Origin: Albugo candida
Taxonomy: Eukaryota; Oomycota; Peronosporomycetes; Albuginales
Length of the DNA stretch: 64,000 nt
Reading direction: 5' to 3'
NCBI GenBank assembly: GCA_040437565.1
Contig: JBDOQK010000003.1
Span: 744,001-808,000, forward strand
Below, one piece after another: positions 1-9,867 of the stretch; position 1 is the stretch's first letter; each line of letters begins with the position of its first letter. The notes under the pieces were generated by a model. That model saw nothing but the letters and a program-made list of their open reading frames with translations, was not told where the DNA came from and did not search any database. Both the position numbers and the translations under genes were made by a program.

Positions 1-77
1 CCAACATTAGCATCACCAGGATGCTCTGCTCGATCGCGCTGTAGCAGAGATTGTTCTTCGTCTGTAAGCGCTGACAT
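1..77 (-). CDS. 5' end of an unidentified gene running off the left edge
   Basis: An ATG at 77 on the minus strand opens a 25-codon reading frame that stays open to the window edge. It starts MSALTDEEQSLLQRDRAEHP and is acidic and helix-forming. Too little is visible to name a family. It would be transcribed in the same direction as the HAD-IGPD gene downstream of it in this view, 125 bases away. The call rests only on an open frame with a plausible amino-acid composition. Confidence 0.4.
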   Translation of the reverse strand, partial: MSALTDEEQSLLQRDRAEHPGDANV

Positions 78-202
78 ATTCGACGCTACCTCAATTATCG
101 CAAAATTACTGGCCCGCCCTCCATTAAAGCAGAATGGCTCAATTGTCGGATATAATTATAACTCGGAGCATTTGAAGGCCAATTCAGGATGTGTTTTATT
201 TA

Positions 203-1727
203 TTAAGTTAGCATTCCTTTCGTACTTGGGATTCCAGCGGTACCATCAAAGCTTACAGCGCTGCGTAGCGCGACAGCAAAAGCTTTGAAGGATGCCTCGG
301 CACGATGATGATCATTCCGACCACGTAGTACGTCCACATGTACGGTGATTCTAGCAGCAGACGAAAATGAGTGGAAGAAGTGAGGCAGCATCTCGCATGA
401 TAGCGCGCCAATATTTGGACGCGTGAGTGCCAAATTGATCTCGCTGTGTGGTCTACTGGAGATATCAACAACTGCCCGAGAAAGTGCTTCGTCTAAAGGA
501 ACGCACGCGGAGCCAAAGCGTGATATGCCGTGTCGATTTCCAAGGGCCTAACACATTGATTCATTGAGCACGTATATTTGTAACAAGGGGACGGGTAGAA
601 TTACTTTGTCAAATGCCTCTCCGAGTGCTAAGGCACAGTCTTCAGTTGTATGATGGTCATCAATGTGCGTGTCTCCTTCACACGACAGGCTTATATCAAA
701 TCGACTATGTTTGGACATTGCAGTGATCATGTGATCGAGGAATCCAATCCCAGTCTTAATCTGCGAATACATACACTAGTAAGGTGTGTGATCAAGATCG
801 ATTTGATACGTGATCTACCTCAGATTTCCCCGTTCCGTCGATGTAGACTTCAGCATCGATAGAAGTCTCTTTCGTTTTCCTTGACACAGTTGCCATTCGT
901 TTCAAGGAAGCGAACTTTGCATTTTTTGGTATGACATCCAGAAGCTCAGCAACACCCGGTTTTAGTATCCGTGTGGCACCGGCTGCCTTCAAGGACGATA
1001 TGTATCCAGTTTCAGCTTGAGCATCAATGAATTGTGCGTAAGCTTGTGGTGTCATGACGCCGCACGAAACCACTTTTGCTTTGCTTGCGGCGACAATATC
1101 ATCAACTGTGTCGCCTAGCATCAATGCTTCATGCGGATTTACACCTAGCTTTTCCAGTGCCAAGCGAATTGGTATTGGCGATGGTTTGAGATCACCGTCT
1201 TCCATGCAAACAAGCACTTTGAAAAATTGCTCCAGACTACGTCATAAAAAATGTTAGACATCGTGATGTACGACCTACATCGTTACAAGTACGTACTCGT
1301 GCGATCTGAGAAAAGTCATGCAGTCTTTTCGCGGTCGTCCAGTGACCACGGCCATACCCGAAGGTAGTCGATCACTGAGTTCCGCAAGTAATCCTTTGGC
1401 AACTAACAAGCTCTCCAAATTAAATAGACCAGATTTTTCGCTGGTACCCTGGTATAAATCTTCAAATTTCGAGGTGACCTCATCGAGAGAGGGCAAGCTG
1501 CAGGATTTTTCCTGAATGAGACTAGCGGCATTATGTATGAGGCGATAGGTAAGATGCCAGTCGTTATTGGCATCACCCAGCAATTTAAGCTTCTCGATCT
1601 CGTCATTCGACGTGAGAACTCCAAAGTGTTTCGCCGTTCCAATAATCGCTGCGCGATACGATTGTGATACATCGGCCAAGACGCCGTCCATATCCCATAA
1701 CAGAGCTTTGATTGTGCCGTCAGTCAT
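203..1727 (-). CDS. HAD phosphatase fused to imidazoleglycerol-phosphate dehydratase (histidine biosynthesis)
   Basis: Four exons (1727-1297, 1236-819, 760-605, 547-203), separated by introns of 60, 58 and 57 bases, give a 449-residue protein. Residues 1 to about 250 are a HAD hydrolase. It has motif I DMDGV near the N-terminus, a TGR motif II, a KPSP lysine and a GDTVDD motif IV, so all catalytic positions look intact. Residues from about 256 to the end are imidazoleglycerol-phosphate dehydratase, with both metal-binding histidine motifs (DHHTTED and DHHRAEA) and the [12 protein letters not shown] segment. The dehydratase converts imidazole-glycerol phosphate to imidazole-acetol phosphate. 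Bacterial HisB is also a phosphatase-dehydratase fusion, but with a different HAD subclass. That the HAD part here acts in the same pathway, perhaps on histidinol phosphate, is inference. The splice joins restore the dehydratase alignment without gaps. Confidence 0.93.
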
Positions 1728-1792
1728 AATTGTAACCAGTCAATTTAACACGAAATAATGCTCAAATTATTTATATAAAGCGCAGCTACCTC

Positions 1793-3540
1793 CTACTCAT
1801 CAAGCTGCGTCGTCCAATCGAAAGAAGGCCATTGCGATTTGAATTCAGATTTTTCCTTGTTCTGGTCAAAAAAATCATCTATTGTGCTTTCCTCCTCAGC
1901 AGCATCCTGTTCCGATGATTCTGCCATCCCCTTGATAACGTCAAGACCAAACTGACGAGAAAATTTCGATTCGTTCTCGATAATATGAGCGTATCCTTTG
2001 CCATTATCCCACTCGACATAGAAGTAAGGTGTTCGAGATGGGACTATTCTTCTGAATCCTTTCTCGGGGCCATTAATTTCAAGTATTTTTGAGTGTGTTG
2101 CCCACTCTTCTGTCGCTTGTAAAAGCTCTTGTCTGAAATACAAAGATGCTGACGAAGCAATCGCAGGGACAACCGGAATACACTCAATTTTTGTGTGACG
2201 TCGGTGATGGGGTGCGCTTGTCTGCTCTAAAAAGATTACACTTTTATTGATTCTTCTGAAGAAGGCTCGTAGGGACTGCTGATATAGCTGCACCTCTTTC
2301 CAAGTTTGGTCATCAGCGGCAGCAAAAGATGGAAGATGATGCAATGGAACGATCCAGCAATGTTGAGGTGCCAACCGTTGAGATGAGTGAGCCGTAATAA
2401 GATAGGTACACCTACCAACAGATAAAAGTTCCGAATTCCGGAACTGCGGATTCTGTAAGCAATGCCAACATCTCTCTTTTTGACTCTCTCCTGTCTTTGA
2501 CAAAATAAGAGCTTGCTCTATTCTTCGTGCAGTTTTTTCTGCAGTGAATGGCACCAACTGCTCAACTCCTGATAAGTGAGGTTTCATTACCCCACAAATA
2601 GCGTTATGAGCATGGCTTATTCGTTCTTCTCGGACTAAATCTTCCAATGAGGATTCTGTGTTTGCCAGAGTTCTCTGATTCTGCTCTTTTTTTCCATGTC
2701 GGACAGACTTTTGCCCAAATCCTGAAAAAGAATTGCTATGATGCTTGCTAATGGAGCCAGTTGATGCAATACTCTCATGTAATTCTGCCTCCCGCTCGCC
2801 TAATTTATTTTTATACAGTTGGAATTGATCCAAGTCCCCAAGCATTTGAGCTCGTAAAGCACAAGCTGCTATTTTGTTGATATCCATGTCCTCTTGTGCG
2901 TCACTTTTGTGACGCGATACATCCGTTTGAATTGGTGGACTATGCATCCTTCTGTACTGAAAGCCCTCTTGAGAATCACCTGATGGCGTCAGGTCTGCTT
3001 CCTTGTTTGCCTTCAGTTGTCGTGTGGCTTCAGCTGACACCGACTCGATTTCGTCACTGACCGCTATTTTTTTGCTGACAATTTCACGGCCGCATGAATA
3101 CAGATGAGCATCATTCAGACTTTCATGGATGTAATCTTCATCAGGTGCATGTATTGAAGTACTACAACTCTATCCAACGGTCGTTTAGCGTCATAGACAT
3201 AAAGCATACCAAGTTCATGCCAACATAATTGGTATTTTGCAACCAGGGTCTGTCCTTGGTATAATTTTATACACAGCGATTGCTAACCGTTTCAATTGCA
3301 TTCTTCAGATCCTCAGCACGTCGTTTTTGTCGTTTTTTGCTCCTCTTTAATGCCTTTTTGGTCTCTTTGCGATCCTCAAGAATAATAATTCTACAATGTA
3401 CTGCTTATATGAAAATGCGCTAAGATACGTACTCGCTTTTTGCTTCCCGATTGTTTATGCCTTGGAACTCTGCTTGCATCACAAAATGCGATCCCATCCA
3501 ACAGCGAAGTATTATTATCGCTGCTACCCACACGACTCAT
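1793..3540 (-). CDS. CWF19-like protein 2, spliceosome and lariat-metabolism factor
   Basis: Three exons (3540-3433, 3374-3288, 3169-1793) with introns of 58 and 118 bases encode 523 residues. The first 65 residues end in a lysine/arginine-rich stretch (KKALKRSKKRQKRRAEDLKN), as expected for a nuclear protein. The C-terminal half carries the two CwfJ domains. The first is HIT-like, with a HCWIVP segment matching the HCLIVP of the animal protein. The second contains FYVEWDNGKGYAHIIE and the acidic tail. Fission yeast Cwf19 and animal CWF19L2 associate with the Cdc5/Prp19 spliceosome complex. The gene is divergent from the small gene at 3612, with about 70 bases between start codons. The C-terminal call is strong. 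The short first two exons are my best splice solution and less certain. Confidence 0.85.
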
Positions 3541-3611
3541 CGAACGTGACTGGACAAAATAATTGCCTTAATAAAACGTAATGTCTCAGTCGTGTCGCAC
3601 TGCGCTTCCTG

Positions 3612-3809
3612 ATGTGGCGATTCGGAGGTTTGGGAGGAGTGTCAAACTCTTCAAGTAAAAGCGTTAAAAGTTTTGTATCTTGATGCAAAATCGAGGAAGT
3701 ATAGGCTTGATTTTACCAGCCCAAAGACCCTGTAGCCAACTTATACCGAGACTATCTAGATGCACTGTCCGGCCGTGGAAAGATACATGATGGGAAGAAG
3801 AAAAACTGA
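3612..3809 (+). CDS. 50-residue spliced microprotein, unidentified
   Basis: Exon 3612-3674 joins exon 3720-3809 across a 45-base GTATCT...CCAG intron in phase 0, giving 50 residues. It starts MWRFGGLGGVSNSSSK and ends in the basic run GKIHDGKKKN. The intron contains an in-frame stop, so splicing is required. The basic, serine-rich N-terminus with few acids could be a mitochondrial signal, but no family is recognised. It lies between the CWF19-like gene (divergent) and the alcohol dehydrogenase (same strand). Support is the canonical splice sites, the phase match and a protein-like second exon (PVANLYRDYLDALSGRG). Confidence 0.42.
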
Positions 3810-4046
3810 TTGAGGCGCAAGGTTGAACGGTTGCATATATTTTTGACGTGAGAGGTCAAGTCGCCTAAATGTTACTGATGTTGCGTTATGGTAGATTTTT
3901 CCCGCCTTACGACCATTAACACCTTCCGATTCCGATCGAGAATATCATCCATCCTACTTTGCAATCTCTCCACCCATCCCTTTACGAGAAACCTCATTTT
4001 TCATTTTTCTTCAAACGTAGTACTTCACTCGATCACGCCGAATATC

Positions 4047-5104
4047 ATGTCCAGCACACGAACAATACACGCGCTCGCCGCATTTGAATCCAAAGGAGAA
4101 ATAAAACCCTGGTCCTATGAATCTAGACCACTCGGACCCGAAGACATTGAAATCGAAATTACTCATTGTGGAATTTGTGGCAGTGATATCCATACGATTG
4201 ACAGCGGATGGGGACCAACCACCTATCCCGTTGTTCCAGGACATGAAATTGTTGGGAAAGTAACCGAGGTCGGTCCCAGTGTGGACAAATTTAAGGTCGG
4301 AGATCGGGTCGGTGTGGGGGCACAGGTATGGGCGTGTCTGAATAAAGATGCATCGAAACCATGTCATGAATGTGAGGTGGGAATGGATGCACTCTGCAGT
4401 AGCATCGTCGCAACATACAACGGAAAATATCGTGATGGCAGTACCTCGTACGGTGGTTATGCAGACTTCATTCGTGTGATACAAGATTACGCTTTCACTA
4501 TTCCCAAAATATACCGTCTGATGCAGCTGCTCCATTATTGTGTGCCGGTGCCACTGTTTATACACCTTTGAAACACGAAGGTGTCAAAAGCGGCGATCGT
4601 GTTGGTGTCATCGGTATTGGTGGACTCGGGCATCTTGCTATACAATTCATTGCAGCCATTGGTGCAATTCCGGTTGCATTCTCTCGGTCTAATAGTAAGG
4701 AGAAAGAAGTGCGCGCTCTTGGGGCTCAGGATTTTATTGCAACCAACGATATGGAACAAGTCAAAAGTGCGTCACGATCGTTGGATTATCTTTTGATTAC
4801 AGCGGACGCAAACGGAATGCCATATGATCAGTATTTGGGTTTTCTTCGCCCTCGAGGTACTTGTATAATGCTCGGACTTCCCAACGATAACATAACATTC
4901 CGGGGACTATCTCTGGTCTTCCCGGCTGTAAGATTCGTCGGAAGCTTGATTGGCAGCATCCAAGATATAAAGGAAATGTTACAAATCGCTTCGAATAAAA
5001 ACGTTCGGCCGGTCATCCAGAAAATGCCAATGAAGCAAGTTAATGATGGTATTGAACTTGTTCGCAGCGGGAAAGTTCGTTATCGTGTAGTGTTGGAGAA
5101 CTAA
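4047..5104 (+). CDS. Zinc-dependent alcohol dehydrogenase (ADH6/cinnamyl alcohol dehydrogenase type) with an apparent frameshift
   Basis: This is a medium-chain NADP(H)-type alcohol dehydrogenase reducing aldehydes to alcohols. The catalytic zinc site (CGICGSDIH and PGHE) and the structural-zinc cysteines around 4345-4405 are present. So are the Rossmann glycines (GIGGLGHLA) and a SRSNSKE loop that fits NADP binding. The ATG at 4047 begins the conserved domain. An in-frame ATG at 3888 would add 53 basic residues, possibly a leader. No stop or GT-AG intron separates the halves, yet the frame changes near 4507-4512, just before the conserved PSDAAAPLLCAG segment. One missing base would restore it. 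Either the base was lost in sequencing or the gene is recently broken. Everything downstream to the stop is well conserved, which favours an error or a very recent change. Confidence 0.85.
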
Positions 5105-5753
5105 GAGATGCATTATTCACGATTGAATGTATATTTTGATATGCTTAATTTTCGATGTCTTTTTATAAACAAACGTTAGCTTTAATGGATAATGGGTGCA
5201 CGTAGCGTCATGACGAGCTTTTCTCTATATATAGAGTGACAAACGAACTATGACGTTCGCACATGAAATCACCGTGATCGATGATAAGAGAACGTCAATC
5301 AAGGTACTTGAAGGGACAGTTGGTAAAATGAAGAGTCAACTTTGCAATAAACACTTTGAGCGAAAACGGTAAATCGATGGGTCTAAAAAGTCAAAGACAA
5401 TCCAAATGAATACTATAAGGAGCGACACTTCTTGTGAAATAAATATTACAACGAAAACTTGGAAATTAAAATATCCTCGCATCAGATATATGCGCCAAAA
5501 TACTCGCGCAAAGATTTAGCTGAACAGACGGGCCTTTCACTGATAAAGAAATAATGTCATACGCGCTGCGTTCGTGCCTACGCTCCACGTTATACCTTTC
5601 CATCATATCTTGATTCGGGATTTTCAGGCTGGGAGCAGAATTCGTCAAGCTCAATAGCATTTTCAGTCCTACTCTGTGAGGTAGAATGTATCAATGCTTG
5701 CATAGAGTCTATCCATGTGTAATTTCATCAAATTTTGATTGGGTGGGTCAGTT
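5105..5753. other. Intergenic, no gene seen
   Basis: This is the region between the alcohol dehydrogenase stop and the TsaE start. Only short open frames without protein-like composition are present. A perfect 14-base palindrome, CTCTATATATAGAG, lies at 5223-5236, about 120 bases past the dehydrogenase stop. It could be a fortuitous AT-rich inverted repeat, and I assign no function. Confidence 0.5.
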
Positions 5754-6758
5754 ATGTGGTCTCAAACTTTCAGATATTGTCGGCGCGCGCTCTCAAGCTC
5801 AAGTACATCCGCGGTTGATCTAAACTTCAATGTCAAGAGTCAGCGCGAGATGGAGCAACTAGGCGCATGCATAGGGCGAAGGCTCCGATTGAATGACGTG
5901 ATGTTACTATATGGGTACATATACTTAAATGCAAATACTTTGTACGATCGCCTGACATAAATGTAGAGATTTGGGTTGTGGGAAGACATGTCTCGCCCGT
6001 GGAAGTATTCGAGAGCTAACAAACTCCGACATCCTCGTTCCATCTCCGAGTTACCTACTTGTCAATTCTTACGTGACAGCCAAAAGGTACTTCTCTCGCT
6101 CAGTTTTCTCGCATACTTGCAAAATCAAAGACTGNNNNNNNNNNNNNNNNNNNNNNNNNNNNNNNNNNNNNNNNNNNNNNNNNNNNNNNNNNNNNNNNNN
6201 NNNNNNNNNNNNNNNNNNNNNNNNNNNNNNNNNNTACGATCGCCTGACATAAATGTAGAGATTTGGGTTGTGGGAAGACATGTCTCGCCCGTGGAAGTAT
6301 TCGAGAGCTAACAAACTCCGACATCCTCGTTCCATCTCCGAGTTACCTACTTGTCAATTCTTACGTGACAGCCAAAAGGTACTTCTCTCGCTCAGTTTTC
6401 TCGCATACTTGCAAAATCAAAGACTGTTTCCGGCAGTGTTTTATATCACGTCGATCTGTACCGTCTACGGCAAGTAACGTTTGCAGACGCAAAGGCGTTG
6501 GGGCTTGTAAATGCTTTTGGTTCCGGTATCGTGATTGTAGAATGGCCTGATCGTATATTTGAGCATACACAGAAAATTTGTAATCAAGAGGAGACACCTC
6601 GTCAGCAGCATTCTTGGGTTCCAAATGAATATTTACAAGTCACCATCAAATATGATACGCAGGATGGTACTGACTGGAGAAATGTAGCTTTCCGACCGGT
6701 GGGCAAGAGCTGGGAGGATAGATTGATTGACTTTTCTATAACTGATAAAAACAAGTGA
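5754..6758 (+). CDS. tsaE: TsaE, ATPase for tRNA threonylcarbamoyladenosine synthesis (probably mitochondrial)
   Basis: Exons 5754-5914, 6259-6378 (second copy) and 6437-6758 encode 200 residues with introns of 52 and 58 bases. The middle exon also occurs at 5967 onward, because an assembly gap with duplicated flanks (192 bases) sits inside the gene. TsaE is a P-loop ATPase that drives t6A37 formation with TsaB/TsaD in bacteria and organelles. Seen here are the Walker A loop GDLGCGKTCL, the switch segment SPSYLLVN, the HVDLYRL motif, LGLVNAFGSGIVIVEWPD and a C-terminal GKSWEDRL. The first 25 residues are rich in arginine and serine and lack acids, so they look like a mitochondrial presequence. 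The family is usually about 150 residues without such a leader. The ATG at 5754 is the first in frame. Confidence 0.9.
5943..6426. repeat. 192-base duplicated flanks around a 100-N gap (assembly artefact)
   Basis: Bases 5943-6134 are repeated identically at 6235-6426, with exactly 100 N (6135-6234) between. The repeat covers part of TsaE intron 1, all of exon 2 and part of intron 2. A gene with a doubled P-loop exon is unlikely. Two contig ends that overlap but were not merged explain it. Confidence 0.92.
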
Positions 6759-6798
6759 AATTCTATAGCGGCGAAATATACAAATATGCTGAGACTGC

Positions 6799-8377
6799 TC
6801 ACGGAACAGGACCATTCGAATAACCCTGCCTTCTCAGCAAGTTGCTGACATCTTCACGTGAAGCAATCGCGTCTGGCATCGCAGAAGCGTCATCAATCTG
6901 TGATCGTATAAATTCGTGGAACTCTCTCCGAGACAGCACCGAACGGCAAGACGACGCTACTGAAGCATGACTTGTCGTCCGAAAAGATCGCAATGATGAC
7001 ATATCATCGTCAGCTCTATGGTGTTGCGCAACCTGCGAGCGATCTTGGCTTGCAGGTTCATTATCGTCCTCGTCGTCAGAAGCAATCACTATACCAGTAT
7101 GCTCCAAGTCCTTAAGTAGCTGAAGATCCTGATTAATTTGTTCCAGCCGCTGCTGAGTCAAACGTTCCTTCTTATTATTTTGAATGACGTTCTGTGTCAA
7201 ATGTGACAGAGACGCTTCTCTGTCATCGTCGTGAGATTCGTCGGGAATCGTAATAATTGAGTCCTCATCAAGCAAGATGGGCTGATAGATACCTGCTCTA
7301 TCATGTATCAGTTGCTCTATTGCATCCTTTTCCTCTCTACCAAGTGCAAAGGCATTAATGTCCATAGATGGAGGGCAATTCAATTTTTCCGCCACGGGAT
7401 CCTCACTCAATAAATGATCAAGTCGTTCTTCTTCATCACGAGTGAATTTGGTGCTACCATTTCGGATAAGATCGCGATTACGTTCAATATAGTTCACCTT
7501 TTTTGTTCCATCAAGAAGGAAAGTGACGCGGCGTTTGGACCTTCTTTGTTTTCCCCTCGGTTTATTGTCATGATTAGGAGTTGGATCGATTTCAGTGATT
7601 TTATCTTTCTTGTGTACATCGACAGTAGCTTTGTGCACTTCGTTGTACAAGTTTTTTCCCCATTTGACTTCCAGAATAGCGTCCAGTTGACGGATACGTG
7701 CCGTTTTCACAGCAATCTTGGTTTCTAAAGTCATTTCCCCACGATTATTTTCATCCTAATCACAAGAAACGCTTATAAAATATTTGAGAGTCTGTAAACG
7801 AGGTGAGACTCACAGTGGCATAGTGCTTGTTTAAAGCACGTTCAATCAGCAAGTGAGACCAAGATGCACCTTGGTTACTTTTACTCTGCGTATGAGTGTC
7901 CTTTCCGTCACTAATATCAGCTTCATTCATTAAAGATACTATCCGGTCGAAGTTACCAGGAAAATGGATCAGTGTTCCACCCAAATCATCCTTTTTTGTG
8001 GCCAAAGATGCAAGATATTCTTCAAGATCTTCACAGACCATCAATCGTCGTTGTTGATAGTAAGTCAGCATATTTTGTACTCGTTGCAAATGTTCTTCTG
8101 TCTGATTAGGTACATCTTGTTTATCGGTTCCTTCAATCTGCGGATTGAGAATCGCATCTTGATCCGCCAGACAATGACCCTCTTTCATCTCTATGTGGCA
8201 GGTATGCTGTAAAGCCGTTGCCTCGATATTTCTAATTTTCCGATTGTACAAAGCAACTTCGTTTTCACAATAAGATGCTTCTCGCTCAGAGGTACTTGTT
8301 ATGAAAATTGGCTTATCGTTCGGGCATTTCATTAGATTGACACTATTCTCCGCTTCGCAAATCATCCGTTTCGACAT
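6799..8377 (-). CDS. Coiled-coil protein, possibly FSIP1-like
   Basis: Two exons (8377-7814 and 7755-6799) join across a 58-base GTGAGT...TTAG intron in phase 0 and give 506 residues. The start is the ATG at 8377. The frame is open a little further upstream but has no ATG there. The protein is hydrophilic and helical, with a basic patch (KPRGKQRRSKRRVTFLL) and acidic serine runs. A central block (KIAVKTARIRQLDAIL) recalls the ALDKIL-type core of fibrous-sheath interacting protein 1, a cilium/flagellum-associated family. That resemblance is from memory of the pattern and is weak. The gene faces away from the AGC kinase at 8655, so the two may share a promoter region. Confidence 0.7.
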
Positions 8378-8654
8378 AATATTACGCCAGAAACGTCGAC
8401 ACTCCACATCTAATCAAAAGACCGATAAATTAAAAACTTTTCATACTGAAACGTTGACAACCTTCTGCATTTAGAATTGATCTCTAATGCATCTAATAGA
8501 GCACCTTTGAGGCTTAAAATCAATGCAAGTTAGGGTTATTGTATGTACGGTGATAGTGTTTGACTTCTGATTGTATGCGGTTAGTGCTCTCTCCCGATAT
8601 TTTCGATTCTCACTACTTTTATTGGCGCTTGCATCATACTCCGCATTGAAAGCA

Positions 8655-9776
8655 ATGGCAACAGATGACGACAGCGTTCTCGATGTTAACTCTTTGATTG
8701 ATCGAGCCACTTTTGATGATAAAATAGGCTTGGAGGATTTTACTTTGATTCGAGTAATCGGAAAAGGTTCTTTTGGGAAAGTTACATTAGTTCGGAAAAA
8801 AACGAACAGTAAGATATTTGCAATGAAAATACTGTCGAAAACTCAATTAGTAAAACGTAAACAAGTAGAACATACTAAAACGGAAAGACGGGTTCTGAGT
8901 GTTGCGAGTCATCCTTTCATTGTAGGGCTACATTATGCATTCCAAACCTCCTCAAAGCTGTATTTTGTATTAGACTATTGTCCAGGTGGAGAATTATTTT
9001 TCCATCTGTCAAGAATGGGAAAGTTTGATGAAAACATGACTCGGTTTTATGCGGCGGAACTAGTAGTGGCTCTGGAACATTTACATTCTCTTGGAGTAGT
9101 GTATCGAGACCTAAAGCCGGAGAATATTTTACTAGATGAAATGGGGCACATAAAATTGGCAGATTTTGGACTAGCAAAAGACAAGGTCACCGAAGTGGAT
9201 AGTGGAGCTACTTCATTGTGCGGTACGCCAGAATATCTAGCACCGGAGATACTGACAAGAAAGGGGCATGGACGAGCTGTGGATTGGTGGGGATTAGGAA
9301 TGGTGATTTACGAAATGCTTACAGGATTGCCACCATGGTATGCTCGGAATAGAGAGGAACTTTTTGCCCGAATTCGTGACGCTCCCCTGGAGATTCCCAA
9401 CTATTTCAGTGCTGAAGCCGCTTCATTGACTTCATTACTATTACACCGTGAACCGAGTAAACGATTGGGAAGCAAAGGGGCAAGCGAGGTTAAAGCGCAT
9501 GCTTTTTTTCGTTCAGTTGATTGGGATAGTTTGCTTTGGGCTGAACCTCCATTCAAACCGTCAGATCCACAATCAAAAGAAGCTGGTGACACCTCTAATT
9601 TTGATCCGGAATTCACAGAGATGCCTGTTTCCGGCACACCACTCAGCAAGTCCAATACAGGATCTTCGTTCCCCAAGAGTATGTTCCGCGGTTTCACGTA
9701 TGAAGCTCCTGCCGTGTCGTTTGGATCGGACACATCACAATCCAAAGTTGAATTCGCTTCTACCCCGTACATTTAG
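8655..9776 (+). CDS. AGC-family serine/threonine kinase (S6K/Akt type, no PH domain)
   Basis: Intronless, 373 residues from the ATG at 8655; the frame is open upstream to 8571 only from a non-ATG codon. The kinase domain spans about residues 28-290. It has the glycine loop GKGSFGKV, the VAIK-equivalent lysine in FAMKILSK, the catalytic loop YRDLKPEN, the DFG of LADFGLAKD and the activation-loop threonine in LCGTPEYLAPE, which is the PDK1 site. The C-terminal tail has a turn motif (MPVSGTP) and a hydrophobic motif FRGFTY, the target of TORC2/TORC1-type kinases. Lack of a PH or C2 domain separates it from Akt and PKC proper. S6K-like is the nearest fit. It probably acts in growth or nutrient signalling. 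Confidence 0.92.
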   Translation: MATDDDSVLDVNSLIDRATFDDKIGLEDFTLIRVIGKGSFGKVTLVRKKTNSKIFAMKILSKTQLVKRKQVEHTKTERRVLSVASHPFIVGLHYAFQTSSKLYFVLDYCPGGELFFHLSRMGKFDENMTRFYAAELVVALEHLHSLGVVYRDLKPENILLDEMGHIKLADFGLAKDKVTEVDSGATSLCGTPEYLAPEILTRKGHGRAVDWWGLGMVIYEMLTGLPPWYARNREELFARIRDAPLEIPNYFSAEAASLTSLLLHREPSKRLGSKGASEVKAHAFFRSVDWDSLLWAEPPFKPSDPQSKEAGDTSNFDPEFTEMPVSGTPLSKSNTGSSFPKSMFRGFTYEAPAVSFGSDTSQSKVEFASTPYI

Positions 9777-9867
9777 TGCAATATTAAACCACATAGAATA
9801 TCAATTGTGAGAAAAAATAGAACTTTACTGACGTAACTTAGAAACCACCAGTCATTTCTTCCCAATT

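Noticed and set aside
3170-3287. Protein-like alternative frame inside CWF19-like intron 2
   Set aside because: It reads well (LVAKYQLCWHELGMLYVYD) but cannot be joined to the flanking exons in phase by usual splice sites, and the adjacent frame continues the known protein.
5223-5236. Perfect palindrome CTCTATATATAGAG
   Set aside because: Short AT-rich palindromes arise by chance, and nothing around it supports a terminator or binding site.
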